Below, in pieces: positions 1 to 9,100 of a stretch of DNA of 64,000 nt. Under the pieces are notes generated by a model. It was not told the origin of the DNA. It was given only the letters and a program-made list of their open reading frames with translations, and made no database searches. The stretch lies in contig CP150559.1 of NCBI GenBank assembly GCA_049487715.1, forward strand, positions 496,001-560,000, read 5' to 3'. A program made the translations under genes and the position numbers. The stretch is from Pycnococcus provasolii. Lineage: Eukaryota; Chlorophyta; Pseudoscourfieldiophyceae; Pseudoscourfieldiales. How positions within the stretch are numbered: the first letter of the stretch is position 1; each line of letters opens with the position of its first letter.

Positions 1-1
1 C

Positions 2-202
2 AGCTACGCGCTCACCGTGCGACGGCAGTACATCGCGTACGCCTCTGCTGGTGCGCCAGTCCCGCCCGGCGCCGGCGCCGGCATCGGCCGTCGTCTGCGC
101 CGCCGGAAGGAGGAGGCGCGCATCGAGCGCGCAAGGGCGAAAGAAGGCGGCGAGGACGTTGACTGGGAGGAGAAGCGCCGCCCTCTGGGCCTGCTCATGT
201 AA
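2..202 (+). CDS. C-terminal end of an unidentified protein (5' truncated by window)
   Basis: An open frame enters from the left edge and ends with a TAA stop that itself forms a TGTAA green-algal poly(A)-type signal. The visible 66 residues comprise a short Ala/Gly/Pro-rich stretch, then a strongly basic block (GRRLRRRKEEARIERARAK) and an acidic/Trp segment before the terminal PLGLLM. The basic block could be a nuclear signal or nucleic-acid contact, but that is inference. I do not recognise the family. The start lies outside the window. The tail faces the 3' end of the NDUFAF3 gene, so the two genes are convergent with about 60 bp between stops. The frame could be a fortuitous ORF, but codon use is compatible with its neighbours. 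Confidence 0.5.
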   Translation, partial: SYALTVRRQYIAYASAGAPVPPGAGAGIGRRLRRRKEEARIERARAKEGGEDVDWEEKRRPLGLLM

Positions 203-261
203 ATTTTTTCGCTTTTTTTTTTGATACAAGTCGGATGTCCTTCACGACAAACACAGGCTGG

Positions 262-1068
262 TCACCTCCACGGTGCGAGTAGCGCGACGGCGCTCCTGTT
301 CTCCGCTGCGAGCACGTTGAAGTAGTTGATGGCATTAGGGGTGTCCAGAATCTCCATGCGTGCGCGCAGCGTATCCTTGACGAACTTGCGCGCCTCTGTG
401 TCTACAGCCGCGTGCCTGATCGTCTTTCCCGTTCCGAGTATGACGATTTCTGGGCTTGGGTGCATGAGTTTGAGAAAGTCGAGGTCAGACGCGCTCGCCT
501 GCAACGGTCCGTCTTTTGAGGTTGTGTTCCAGAGCGCGAATACGGTTCGAAAGCACGCGACTGGACCTCTGCACTCGACGCCGTTGATGACGAACCCGTT
601 TTGTCCGTACGACTCGATGTACGTGTTTGAGCTGTCCACTTCGAACAGTTGTGTTTTCGACGTGAATATGTCCCCTTTGGGATCAGGCGTTGATTTCGTG
701 ATGTCTTGCGCAGTGAGAGGCGTTTGTTGACTGCTTGGATGACCCTCTGTCATGTGAGCGTCAAGTTTCCTGTGCTCGTCAGCGACCGTGGCATCTTGCT
801 CAACAAAGCTTGTGGACGACCCTAGCCCCCGAGGATCTTCAGAAGGAGGAGGAGGATCGCGAGCGGAGCCACCAACTCCGCCACCACTACCCACAACTGA
901 CGAGCTAAATGAACATCGCATCACAGCAAAGCCACCACAAGTGTCATTAACACCAAGACGAAGGCGAAGACCAACACGACGTAGACTGTGGCTGACGAGT
1001 ACTAAGGCAGACTTCTTTTCACTGCTACCAAGACTGTTATTGACGCGGTGGACGACATGGCGCCACAT
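262..1068 (-). CDS. NDUFAF3: NDUFAF3-like mitochondrial complex I assembly factor (DUF498/Mth938 fold)
   Basis: Predicted 268-residue protein. The C-terminal 115 residues match the DUF498 family: a YGQNGFVINGVECRGP start, a central ALWN strand, PEIVILGTGKTIR, and the closing DTPNAINYFNVLAAENR with ALLAP. NDUFAF3 works with NDUFAF4 in assembling the early Q module of respiratory complex I in the mitochondrion. The chosen ATG gives an N-terminus MWRHVVHRVNNSLGSS rich in Arg, Ser and hydrophobics and poor in acids, as expected of a matrix presequence. A longer in-frame extension exists but lacks a better ATG. Residues about 45-150 are low complexity (Gly, Pro, Ser, Thr). The gene is divergent from the methyltransferase gene, with about 270 bp between starts, so they may share a promoter. 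An AAMDC-like paralogue is the alternative, but the presequence favours NDUFAF3. Confidence 0.85.
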   Translation of the reverse strand: MWRHVVHRVNNSLGSSEKKSALVLVSHSLRRVGLRLRLGVNDTCGGFAVMRCSFSSSVVGSGGGVGGSARDPPPPSEDPRGLGSSTSFVEQDATVADEHRKLDAHMTEGHPSSQQTPLTAQDITKSTPDPKGDIFTSKTQLFEVDSSNTYIESYGQNGFVINGVECRGPVACFRTVFALWNTTSKDGPLQASASDLDFLKLMHPSPEIVILGTGKTIRHAAVDTEARKFVKDTLRARMEILDTPNAINYFNVLAAENRSAVALLAPWR

Positions 1069-1341
1069 CGAGGAGTTCCGAATGGGGAAATTTCCGACCC
1101 CTCCCCATTCTGCCATTCTCCCCTCCGGCAACACGAGGCTCGGCAGTAAGGCTCGGCACTCGCGACGCGGGGCGGCTGCAGTAACAGACGGCATCCCGTC
1201 TCCACAGTTCACCCCAGGCCCGCAGCAGCTCTGCCTGCGTGCACTTCGCCGACGCGGTCGGTGCTGCAGCCGCTCACACACACTCGGTGCTGCAGCCGCA
1301 GCAGCCGCTCACACACAGAGGCTGCAAGGGCGAGCCTAAGG

Positions 1342-1902
1342 ATGGCGTTGTTCGCCGAGATGCTTGCGTTCTTCGGCAGCAAAGCGCCGCCGCAGCAGCT
1401 CACGTATGGCAAGCCGATCAACATTTACGCGGACATCCCAATCTTCCCGCCGTTTGCGATGATGCTCACAGTGGCATGCTCACAGATCATCAGAAAGCTC
1501 ACGGGAAAGCCGCTCGCCTTCCTACCAGCGCCGCTCTCCACAGTGCCGGTCCGAGTCGCGTTCTTCGCCATCGCATTTCCCAGCATCATACTGATGGTGC
1601 TGAATCCTGCGGGCGGGGAGCTCAAGGCCGCTGGCTCCGGTACGCTGTTCACACCGGTCAACGGCCTCGCCACAACCGGCATCTACGAAAGCACGCGGAA
1701 TCCCATGTACGCCGGCCTCGTATTTGTTGCCATCCCATGCATGGCGTGCGTCGTCAACTCGGCGTGGCCAATTTTGATCTCGCCGCTCACGTGGTGCTAC
1801 CTAAATTACGTGGTGATCGCGGCCGAGGAGAAGTTGCTCGCGCAGGCGTTTGGCAAGCAGTTCGACGAGTATTGCCAGTCGGTGCCACGTTGGCTCATCT
1901 GA
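1342..1902 (+). CDS. Integral membrane methyltransferase, ICMT/PEMT (NnrU-like) family
   Basis: Predicted 186-residue protein with several hydrophobic segments, around residues 35-55, 70-95, and a long hairpin 118-160. The diagnostic C-terminal half carries ESTRNPMYAG followed after the membrane hairpin by EEKLLAQAFGKQFDEYCQSVPRWL. This is the SAM-binding signature shared by isoprenylcysteine carboxyl methyltransferases and phospholipid N-methyltransferases. The substrate cannot be told from sequence: the protein is shorter than eukaryotic ICMT (about 280 aa) and closer in size to bacterial members. The start is the ATG of MALFAEMLAFFG. An in-frame upstream extension reads through CA/CTG-rich leader sequence and is less likely. 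The enzyme would act in an ER or plastid membrane. A TAAACTTTA element lies 32 bp after the stop. Confidence 0.75.
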   Translation: MALFAEMLAFFGSKAPPQQLTYGKPINIYADIPIFPPFAMMLTVACSQIIRKLTGKPLAFLPAPLSTVPVRVAFFAIAFPSIILMVLNPAGGELKAAGSGTLFTPVNGLATTGIYESTRNPMYAGLVFVAIPCMACVVNSAWPILISPLTWCYLNYVVIAAEEKLLAQAFGKQFDEYCQSVPRWLI

Positions 1903-2188
1903 CGAGTACAGTATTTATGAATCGTTCGAATGGTAAACTTTACATTTACATACTGACATATCGCTTCATCGCTTGCAAGTTGCATGTTGCAACCCCACTC
2001 AAGAGGGTGGTACAATATTGAAATATCTACCTTAGTTGGTACTTCAAAAGCACGCCCGTGGAGTGCCGGAGTGGAGTGGACTGTGGAGTCCCGTCCCCGT
2101 CACAGGACCTCCGATCCAAGGCGCGCAACGCCATGCTCTGCTGACATGACAAGTTTGTCGCGGCCACTGACGACGAGGATAAAATTTT

Positions 2189-3436
2189 ATGATGCAAGGT
2201 CACCTTAAGCTTCCTGCACGCGGTAAAGAGCCTACGCTGGCCGAGGCACTAGCGGCGGCCGCGCGCCTGCTCGAGCCGAAGAACGAAAACGAGCACTTGC
2301 ACTTGCCAAAACTATGCAAGCCTCACGTGGCGGACGCACTCGCACATCTCGCGCACGCTGCCGAGCGCGGGTTTCGAAGGCGCGCGCATGTCGACGAACG
2401 CGAAGAAAACGTCCACCAGCTCTGCAAGGTGGTGGAACTTCTTGCGGTGCAACAGCAGGAAGCACTGTGCTCGAAGACGACGATGAACATGAAACATGCA
2501 GACACAGACGAGGTGGGCGTACAGGTGGGCGATCCGGTAGGTGCGCTGCCGTCTGCGTGTGCGGCGACGTACGTGCGTATTGACGGCGCTGGAAAGTTTC
2601 GAGACGATGCGCCCGTGGGACTTGACGCGCCAACCGTGACAACGACGCCGCGTCAAACAACAACAATGCCAACGACGCAGAAGCACGAGGCGGATCAGCG
2701 ACGCGACACAAGTGCGCGCTTGACCTCGCCGCGACCCCTGCCTCGACCATCGTCCTCACCCGAACTGAGGCTCAGGTACAAGCAGCTTGGTGAGGAGCAG
2801 CTACGGCTTGGCGAAGAACAGCGTCTCGTTGAGAAGGCGAAGGAGAGGCATGAGGCATGGGAACGTCAGATGCAAGAGTGCGATACAGCAGAAAAACGCG
2901 CGGCACTGATGCGGCTGAAGGAGCGTGCAAATGTGCGCCGTGTGGAACTTCAGAAAAAGATTGAAGAGTCGCACGTGCGCGCGCTGTCGCCAAAGCCCGT
3001 CATCGCAGCGCGTCCCGCATCAATGCCGCTGGACTCTCCTGAGGCGTGGTGCGCTTGGGAGAAACGACGCCGTGCGAAGCTCGAGCTGCTACACGAAAAG
3101 CGTGATGGCAGGGAGATGAATGGTGCGACACGTCAGCCTGATATCAAGGCAAAGATTACGCTGGCAAAGCGCCGCAACGTGGACGCGAGCTGGGAGCGCG
3201 AGAACAACGTACTTGCACGGTTTGCGATGGAGGAGGTTGTTGAGCAGCCGGAGGCTTCTCCTTGGTTGCTCGAGGATATGAGCTCGGTTGGGCCGGTCTT
3301 GGAAGAGGGCTTCGTGGACGACGGCGTGGTGAAGTGCTTACCTCGCCTCTCGCTGTCTGCAGACGCCAGCACCAGTACCCGTGGTACTACCGCAAGAAGA
3401 CGAATCGTCCTCGCCACGACGACTACCGCCTACTAA
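2189..3436 (+). CDS. Hypothetical charged coiled-coil protein
   Basis: Predicted 415-residue protein I do not recognise. Residues about 190-270 form a strongly charged helical stretch (RYKQLGEEQLRLGEEQRLVEKAKERHEAWERQ is its core, quoted in part) typical of a coiled coil. It is followed by a second basic helical block around residues 285-340 that includes AWCAWEKRRRAKLELL. The N-terminal third is Ala/His-rich helical, and a Thr/Pro-rich linker separates the two parts. There is no signal peptide or membrane segment. Two ATGs are adjacent at the start. The stop is followed 3 bp later by TGTAA, consistent with a real 3' end, and the next gene (COQ5) is convergent 43 bp away. Such proteins are common in centrosome and axoneme sets, but no specific motif supports that here. 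Confidence 0.6.
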   Translation: MMQGHLKLPARGKEPTLAEALAAAARLLEPKNENEHLHLPKLCKPHVADALAHLAHAAERGFRRRAHVDEREENVHQLCKVVELLAVQQQEALCSKTTMNMKHADTDEVGVQVGDPVGALPSACAATYVRIDGAGKFRDDAPVGLDAPTVTTTPRQTTTMPTTQKHEADQRRDTSARLTSPRPLPRPSSSPELRLRYKQLGEEQLRLGEEQRLVEKAKERHEAWERQMQECDTAEKRAALMRLKERANVRRVELQKKIEESHVRALSPKPVIAARPASMPLDSPEAWCAWEKRRRAKLELLHEKRDGREMNGATRQPDIKAKITLAKRRNVDASWERENNVLARFAMEEVVEQPEASPWLLEDMSSVGPVLEEGFVDDGVVKCLPRLSLSADASTSTRGTTARRRIVLATTTTAY

Positions 3437-3478
3437 AACAATGTAAAGTTAATGAAAAAATCAATTTGCAAAACTTCA

Positions 3479-4830
3479 TTACAGTTTGATGGCGCTGTGC
3501 ACCGCGACGATGCCGCCCGTCAGCGGCGTCACGCGCACGTTTACGAAGCCAGCGGCGCGCACCATCTCGGAGAACGTCGTGGCGTCGGGGAAGCGACGTA
3601 TGCTCTCGACGAGGTACTGGTAAGACTCCGCATCACCTGCCACCGCCGCGCCGAGAGATGGCACGACGCCGAACGAGTACGCGTCGTAGCCAAGCTGCAT
3701 GACGGAGGTGGCGAGCAATTCAGCCGCCTGGGTGGGCGACGACGGCACGACCATCTTGGCGTTGGCAGCGCTTCCCGCCCCCGCGGCGTTGGCGGCTGCG
3801 GCAGCAGCCGGTCCGACGAAAGGAAGGTTGGATGCCGCAGCCGCTAGCGCCGACGGCGTGATGGGAGGCAAGGCGTACGGCGGCTGCTTGGATCCGAGGC
3901 TCACCCAAACGTGAGGTGAGAATTCCATGCATAGGAACCGTCCGCCTGGCTTCAGCACGCGGTGTGCGGCAGCAAGCGCCAGGTCACGGCGTGGAACGTT
4001 GCGCATGCCGAACGCGATGGTGTAGCTGTCCATCGACTCATCCGGCACGCCGTCGAGCGTCTCTGCGTTGCCTTCGGCGTAGCCCTCCTCATCCGCGCGC
4101 AGGACCGGGTATGTCGACCGGCACACGTCGTCGAGGCTCGCGTCGTTGATAGCCCGCCTTCGTCCCTCCGCGAGCATGGCGGCGTTGATGTCGACGACGG
4201 TGACCTGTCCGAGTTTCGCCTTATTTTTCTCCGACGTCGGCGCAGCCCCCGCTTTGGCTGCTCTCAGTCCTTCCGCCCGTTCCGCGTCTAAAATCGCGCG
4301 CGCGACGCGCACGGCGACGTCGCCCGTTCCCCCCGCGACGTCAATATGTTTCTGTCCCGCGAACGGCCTGAGCATGTCGTTGACCAGGTGTCTTTTCCAC
4401 AAGCGGTGCATGCCCGCGGACATGAAGTCGTTCATGACGTCGTAGTTGGTCGCGACGCTGTTGAACACGCCAACGACCATGGACTGTTTATTTTGGAGGG
4501 GTACGTCGGCGTATCCAAAGTCGCTCATTGATTCAGGATCCGGAGCACGAGGAGCACGAGGCGAATTCGCTATAGACGACGAATCTGACGAAAAATCACG
4601 ACGATTGATGACGAAATCACGACGGGATGATGAGGAGGAGGAGGAACACCACCACCACCAGAAGTCCGAGATGACGACACAGCAAACGATGACGACACAG
4701 CAAACTGACGTGACAAACTGACTGTTGCTAATGACCAAGAGTTCACATGAGCATGAACATGCAAAGGGGAAGTCTTCAAAACACCCTGCAACTGAGCAGA
4801 GCAGGCGAGAACGCGAGAGCGAGCAGACAT
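3479..4830 (-). CDS. COQ5: COQ5: 2-methoxy-6-polyprenyl-benzoquinol methylase (two exons inferred)
   Basis: UbiE/COQ5 family C-methyltransferase of ubiquinone synthesis in the mitochondrial matrix. Visible signatures: FNSVATNYDVMNDFMSAG then HRLWKR, the SAM loop DVAGGTGDVA, AFGMRNVPRRDLAL, LKPGGRFLCMEFS, and the COQ5-specific SYQYLVESIRRFPD and GGIVAVHSAIKL end. An Ala/Pro-rich insertion of about 60 residues sits between the EFS strand and the YDAYSFGVVPSLG helix. The methylase frame has no ATG before MSDFGYAD and so would lack a presequence. A different frame starting at 4830 encodes an Arg/Ser-rich, acid-free presequence. A 71-nt intron at 4585-4655 (GTGGTG to CGTCAG) would join the two frames into a 426-residue protein; nearby GT choices are also possible. 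The stop TAA is part of TGTAA. Confidence 0.85.
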
Positions 4831-4832
4831 AT

Positions 4833-4841
4833 TAAACTTTA
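4833..4841 (-). promoter_or_regulatory. TAAAGTTTA start-proximal element of COQ5
   Basis: On the coding strand TAAAGTTTA ends 2 bp before the inferred COQ5 ATG at 4830. The same nonamer in the same orientation lies just before the Elongin-C ATG and upstream of the ankyrin gene, so it is a candidate initiator or 5'-leader motif. Its position also supports 4830 as the start of COQ5. Confidence 0.4.
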
Positions 4842-5000
4842 CGTTTGGGATGATCCGTGCACGGCGTCGGAACCAGAAAAATGGCAGAAGATTTTCAGCC
4901 AGGGGAGGCATTTAGGGGGTGGGTTCGGCCTGAGCGGGGATACCCCATTGATTGCGAAATGGGAATGGGCCCGGACTCGGGCCTATGGGATTCGGCCATT

Positions 5001-5010
5001 CGGGATCCCG
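5001..5010. promoter_or_regulatory. CGGGATCCCG palindrome upstream of COQ5
   Basis: Perfect 10-bp palindrome 171 bp upstream of the COQ5 ATG. Identical copies occur at 9544-9553 and 32995-33004, both also upstream of genes. Possible dimeric factor site; function unknown. Confidence 0.3.
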
Positions 5011-5056
5011 GTCGTGCATGCTTTTTTTCTATGCCGGAAACTAACAACTGAAAGCT

Positions 5057-5641
5057 ATGGCGTGGCGAAAGCCGGCGCAGCAAAAGAGGCTCGACGTCTT
5101 TCTATCGGAGGCATGGTTGCATGCGAGGGATGCGACGGACAGCACGGACGCGTTTTGCGGGTTCGTCGTCGAGAGGTTGGTGGCCTTGCATGGACCGGGC
5201 GGAAGGATCGACGGTTCCCGATACAAAAAAGGCACATCACTTCCTTCTTTCCGAATGGCTGTCACGGGGGGAGGGAGATGTGCGGCGCGAGGTACGGATG
5301 CCTTGGCCCGACGGCCGCCTTCGGGCCGCCGCGGGTCAGGCTCTAGAATGTGTTCGGTGAACCGCCTCGCGCCGTGCCTCCCCCCCCCTGTGGCAGCCAT
5401 TCGCACTCGCGCCCTCGGCCTCTGGGTGCCAAGAGGCGAGTTCATCACGGATTCGTACTTCATCATCGCCGGCGCGCGGGTCAAGGTCACGGCTAGGCCC
5501 GTCGCGCTCGCGTGGCTCACTACCGAAGAGCACTCCACCGAAGCCGGCGAGGTGGCGGATGTGGGCATGTGGCGGATGTCAATAACGACGTCGTCGCGTG
5601 CTCCGTGGAAGTGGCGAAGTCCACTCAGGCTTATTGCCTGA
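5057..5641 (+). other. Doubtful ORF stretch, possibly a decayed or spliced gene
   Basis: A 194-codon open frame runs through this interval, but two other frames (one on each strand) are open over much of it. Some pieces read like natural protein, for example HHFLLSEWLSRGEGDVRRE in the next frame and EFITDSYFIIAGARVKV in the main frame, while the middle is Arg/Gly/Pro-rich and unconvincing. No family is recognised. This could be a gene with short introns, a pseudogene or chance. It lies between COQ5 and the SLC25 carrier. Confidence 0.2.
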
Positions 5642-5712
5642 ATAGGCAAAATAAGTTAATAGCATGAAGAGCGCGCTCGCGCTCCTAACCGTGGGCCTGG
5701 TTGTGTTGAGGG

Positions 5713-5756
5713 CGGGCCCTCAGACGGGCCTTTCAAGACGGGCCCTCTGCGGGCCC
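5713..5756. repeat. GGGCCC palindrome cluster
   Basis: Three GGGCCC palindromes (5714, 5740, 5751) and a near copy lie within 44 bp in the spacer before the SLC25 carrier gene. The remaining spacer 5757-5934 has a CCCGGG-rich patch and a CCACA-rich patch. No gene is seen there. Confidence 0.4.
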
Positions 5757-5934
5757 TAATTTTTTTCCGTTCAAGGATTGGAACCCCGCCCCCGGGTGCC
5801 CCCGGGCCTGGGAGGGAAGGGGGTTCGGTCGACGGCTGGCCGCCACACACCACACCACACCGCACCACAACACACGCCTTGCATTGAGATCAATCAGGTC
5901 CCTGCCCTCTGCCGGCCCTTTTTCTTTTTGACAG

Positions 5935-7215
5935 ATGTCGTTCGTGCGCCGGTCGTCGTCGTCAACCCTCTCGACTGGAAGGATATCGGCGTCATCATCA
6001 TCGTCTTCATCATCTTCGCCTTCATCATCTTCGTCATCAGCGCCTTCGTCATCAGCGCCTTCGTCATCAGCGCCTTCGTCATCAGCGCCTTCGTCGTCGT
6101 CACCTTCGTCGTCGTCACCTTTGCTTCACGCGTCGTCGTCGTCCGCCATGTCAGCGCCGATATCGACGTCCATCCTCAACTCACTGCTCGTCAGCGGGTG
6201 CGCGAACGCCACCGCGACGACTTTCACGCACCCGCTCGACGTGCTAAAAGTGCGCATGCAACTGCAACAAGCGGGCTCCGCAGGAGCAAGAAGAGGGTAC
6301 TACGTACTCGCGGCGTGCCCACATGCCGCCGCAGGAAACGGGGCAACTTCAGCCTCTCTCCAGCCGTCGCCGTCGCCATCCGCCTCACTCATCCGTGAGG
6401 CGCAAACTGCCGCGTCAACAGGAACATCTTCGCAGATCTTCGCGACGAGAAGAGCGCCACCGCCGAGCGTGCTCACCACAGCCGTGCAAATCGCTTCCAG
6501 GGAAGGAGTCGGCGGATTCTACAAGGGACTCGCACCCGCCATCGCAAGAAGCAGCCTGTACGGTGGAGTCAGGCTCGGGCTGTACGGACCGCTGCGAGAC
6601 GCCATGGCAAACGCGAACAACCACAGCGCCACGCACAGAAAGGTGGTGGCGGGCTTGCTCAGCGGCGCGACAGCCGCCATCATATTTAACCCCATCGACC
6701 TCGTGAAGGTCCGACTCATGGCAAGCGCAGGAGATGCCGCGGCGGCGCCGGGAGCGGCGCTGGCGGTCGCCAAAGACGTGTACCGCTCGGGCGGCCTGCC
6801 CGCCTTCTGGCGAGGGAGCCTGCCAAGCGCACTGCGAAGCTCCATCCTAACAGCTTGCCAGTGCGCGGCGTACGACGAGACGAAGAACCTCGTCACGCGC
6901 GTCACCGGCTGGCGCCGCGAGCAGTTTAGAAATCACCTCGCCAGCGCGCTCGTCGCGGGCGTCGTGACGACAACCGCGACGACGCCCGTGGACGTCGTGA
7001 GAACGAACGTCTTTGCGAGCCACCGCGACGGCGCGATGCACCCTTCGCGGAGCCATGCGCCGTGGGACATTGCGCGTGCCATTTACACGCGTGAGGGCGT
7101 GCGCGGCTTCTTCAAGGGCTGGGTGGCGGGATATGTGCGCATAGGACCGCAGACAGCCATTACATTCGTCGCTTGCGAGCAATTCAGGCGAGCCCTCGGC
7201 ATGAGTGCTGTTTGA
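5935..7215 (+). CDS. Mitochondrial carrier family (SLC25) transporter
   Basis: Predicted 426-residue protein with the three carrier repeats: THPLDVLKVRMQLQQ (about residue 98), FNPIDLVKVRLMAS (about 245) and TTPVDVVRTNVFAS (about 350). Each has the Px[DE]xx[KR] signature and is followed by a GGFYKGLAPA, LPAFWRGSLPS or VRGFFKGWVAGY type motif. These carriers exchange metabolites across the inner mitochondrial membrane. The pattern is closest to the dicarboxylate/UCP branch, but the substrate is not determined. Two oddities: the first 70 residues are almost pure Ser/Pro/Ala encoded by a 15-nt repeat (TCATCAGCGCCTTCG), and a low-complexity insertion of about 70 residues splits repeat 1. A second ATG just after the Ser tract (MSAPISTS, 6148) could be the true start and would give a canonical N-terminus. 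Confidence 0.9.
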   Translation: MSFVRRSSSSTLSTGRISASSSSSSSSSPSSSSSSAPSSSAPSSSAPSSSAPSSSSPSSSSPLLHASSSSAMSAPISTSILNSLLVSGCANATATTFTHPLDVLKVRMQLQQAGSAGARRGYYVLAACPHAAAGNGATSASLQPSPSPSASLIREAQTAASTGTSSQIFATRRAPPPSVLTTAVQIASREGVGGFYKGLAPAIARSSLYGGVRLGLYGPLRDAMANANNHSATHRKVVAGLLSGATAAIIFNPIDLVKVRLMASAGDAAAAPGAALAVAKDVYRSGGLPAFWRGSLPSALRSSILTACQCAAYDETKNLVTRVTGWRREQFRNHLASALVAGVVTTTATTPVDVVRTNVFASHRDGAMHPSRSHAPWDIARAIYTREGVRGFFKGWVAGYVRIGPQTAITFVACEQFRRALGMSAV

Positions 7216-7289
7216 AATCCAACAAGTAACGAATTCTAGCTTTTTTACAACAAACAACGCCCATATATAGTACTCCCACCCAGATACAC

Positions 7290-8555
7290 CTACAGCTCGT
7301 CCTTCGCGCAGACGCCCGCGGCGCGCGCGCCGCATAGATCCGACGACATGCGCTGCGCGGCACTCGCGTCGTACGCGTCACCAGTAGCCAGCATGCGAAC
7401 ACCTTCGTCAATCAGTGCCGTTCCGTGGTCGTCGATGAAGTCAGTGCAGAACTCCTGAAGACGGTAAGCTTTGAAGTGCCGGAAGTCAAGCTTCGTGCAG
7501 ATGCTTTCCACAACCTCCTTGGCCAACTTGCGCCTTCTGGCGTCACCCGCGTGCTCGAGCCGCTCGCGCTGCTGCAGCTCGTAGACGACGTCGCCAACAA
7601 CGAGGCGACACTGCTGACACTCGTTCTTCGGCACGCCCGTCTCGTCGATCGTGCGTCCAGATTCGCACGCCTGCACCATCTTTTCCCCGCACACTTCGTT
7701 CTTGATCTTGGGAACAATCTGCGGCCTTGCCTCGACGCTCATGTACTTGGCCACGAACTCGCGCTTGTGGCCGAGCATGAGCTTCGTGCAAGAGGGTCTG
7801 AGGTGCTCGCCCCACCCAGCCCTCGTGATGGCGTCGGAGTCGCAGAACGTCTGCAGCATGTTCTCGACGTCGTCGTTATACGTGACTGCGGGACTCCCAC
7901 GGCCTCCCTGGTTGGACTCCACGTTTCGCTTTTTCTCCTGGTCCGTGATTGTCTCAAGCCACTTGGCGTAGAAGAGCTCGACGATCGTGTGGCACGAGTT
8001 GCAGTACAAGAGCGGTGACAAGTCGCTTTCCAGGGACGCGGCGGTGACGTGCGCGCCGTTTATTGCAACCATCTCCACCTCGAACGTGGTTTGCTCTCCG
8101 TTGGACGAGAGCTTTGGCGGGATCCGTATGCGCCTGCGTTCGCCTAGGCACATGCCCGTAACACCTCTCTGGAAGCCGTCCGACGCAAGCAAGCCCGGCG
8201 TGTTCGGCGCACCTATCGTCATGCCCGCGGGTCGCCCCACCTTGTACGTTTCGTCGAACGGTTCGTTGGCGGCGGAGGCGTCGTCGTCGCCGTCGTCGTT
8301 ATCTCTGAACGCACGGTAGTGCAAGGCAACTTTATCCCCTTTAAGGGCTTTGCCTAAAGCGCAGTCACCGTTTGCGAGCGTGGTTCGAACAAGTTTATTC
8401 TTAACCTGTGCCTGTGTGAGCTTCGGCTTCGTCTTCGTCTTCGGCTTCGCACTCACAACCTGAACAGAACAGAGAAGAGAGAAGAGAAGGCAAGAGAACA
8501 AGACGAAGGCCATCACCTCGTGCTTTTGCAAGTGCAAGTGCCGCCAGGGCGCCAT
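7290..8555 (-). CDS. ER-lumenal FKBP-type isomerase fused to a Cys-rich (saposin/canopy-like) domain, KDEL ending
   Basis: Predicted 421-residue protein ending in KDEL, the classical ER-retrieval signal. A hydrophobic segment (MAFVLFSCLLFSLLC, ending VVSA) close to the N-terminus is a signal peptide; the start may be 8555 or the ATG at 8513. Residues about 65-165 form an FKBP domain: GDKVALHYRAF, FDETYKVGRPAG, LASDGFQRGVTGMCLGERRRIRIPP, TTFEVEMVAI. This fold catalyses prolyl isomerisation, but several usual FK506-pocket aromatics are not obvious, so activity is uncertain. Residues about 180-410 hold some twelve Cys in patterns such as LLYCNSCHTIVELFY and NECQQCRLVVGDVVYEL, typical of saposin-like helical domains. 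The combination suggests an ER folding factor. Confidence 0.8.
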   Translation of the reverse strand: MAPWRHLHLQKHEVMAFVLFSCLLFSLLCSVQVVSAKPKTKTKPKLTQAQVKNKLVRTTLANGDCALGKALKGDKVALHYRAFRDNDDGDDDASAANEPFDETYKVGRPAGMTIGAPNTPGLLASDGFQRGVTGMCLGERRRIRIPPKLSSNGEQTTFEVEMVAINGAHVTAASLESDLSPLLYCNSCHTIVELFYAKWLETITDQEKKRNVESNQGGRGSPAVTYNDDVENMLQTFCDSDAITRAGWGEHLRPSCTKLMLGHKREFVAKYMSVEARPQIVPKIKNEVCGEKMVQACESGRTIDETGVPKNECQQCRLVVGDVVYELQQRERLEHAGDARRRKLAKEVVESICTKLDFRHFKAYRLQEFCTDFIDDHGTALIDEGVRMLATGDAYDASAAQRMSSDLCGARAAGVCAKDEL

Positions 8556-9100
8556 CGTTCGAGCTGATCGGCGTGATCGCTGATGACTGATGCCGGCCGG
8601 CCGTTGGTTGAACAGGGGAATAAACTGAACTGGTGTGACGCATAGGCGGAAGAAAGTTAACCTTAGTCGATTTTGAGAAGGAGGGAAGTGCGTGCGACTT
8701 TGATTTCCATCTCCAGCCTCCATGAGCTCAAGGGACCTCACCCTCCCTCATGAATGAAGGCCTCCTTCTTGCTTGGGCGCCCGGGATGCCCTTAGCTACG
8801 CTAGTTACTGTACTGTACTTCTAGGATGGTATGTAGTACTAAGTATCCATACCATCCTCCTCCGTCCACACTCAAGATCCGCATCGTCACGAATTACGAA
8901 TACTCCATATATAGGAGAAGAATAGGAAAAGTAGAAGAATGATCGTTACTAACCTTATGAGCTGGAGAAAGTGAAATCGCCGAATTAAGGATCTGTAGGC
9001 GAAGGAGCAGCTGCGTCGGGAGAGGCATCGTTGTGCACTGGAGAAGATGAGCTTGGTTCGAGAAGGGCGAGTGACGAGTCGTCAGCTACGCTTCGGAGTT
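8556..9100. other. Intergenic stretch without a convincing gene
   Basis: Contains the FKBP 5' leader, a TACTGTACTGTACTT run near 8807, an AT-rich patch (8880-8960) and no ORF with recognisable content. Confidence 0.5.

Noticed and set aside
5041-5649. Minus-strand open frame over the doubtful 5 kb stretch
   Set aside because: No recognisable motif, overlaps an equally weak plus-strand frame, composition looks like GC-rich chance ORF.
5755-5800. tRNA-like T-arm sequence (GGTTCCAATCC on the minus strand)
   Set aside because: The flanking bases do not form a T-stem, and no acceptor, D or anticodon arms can be drawn around it.
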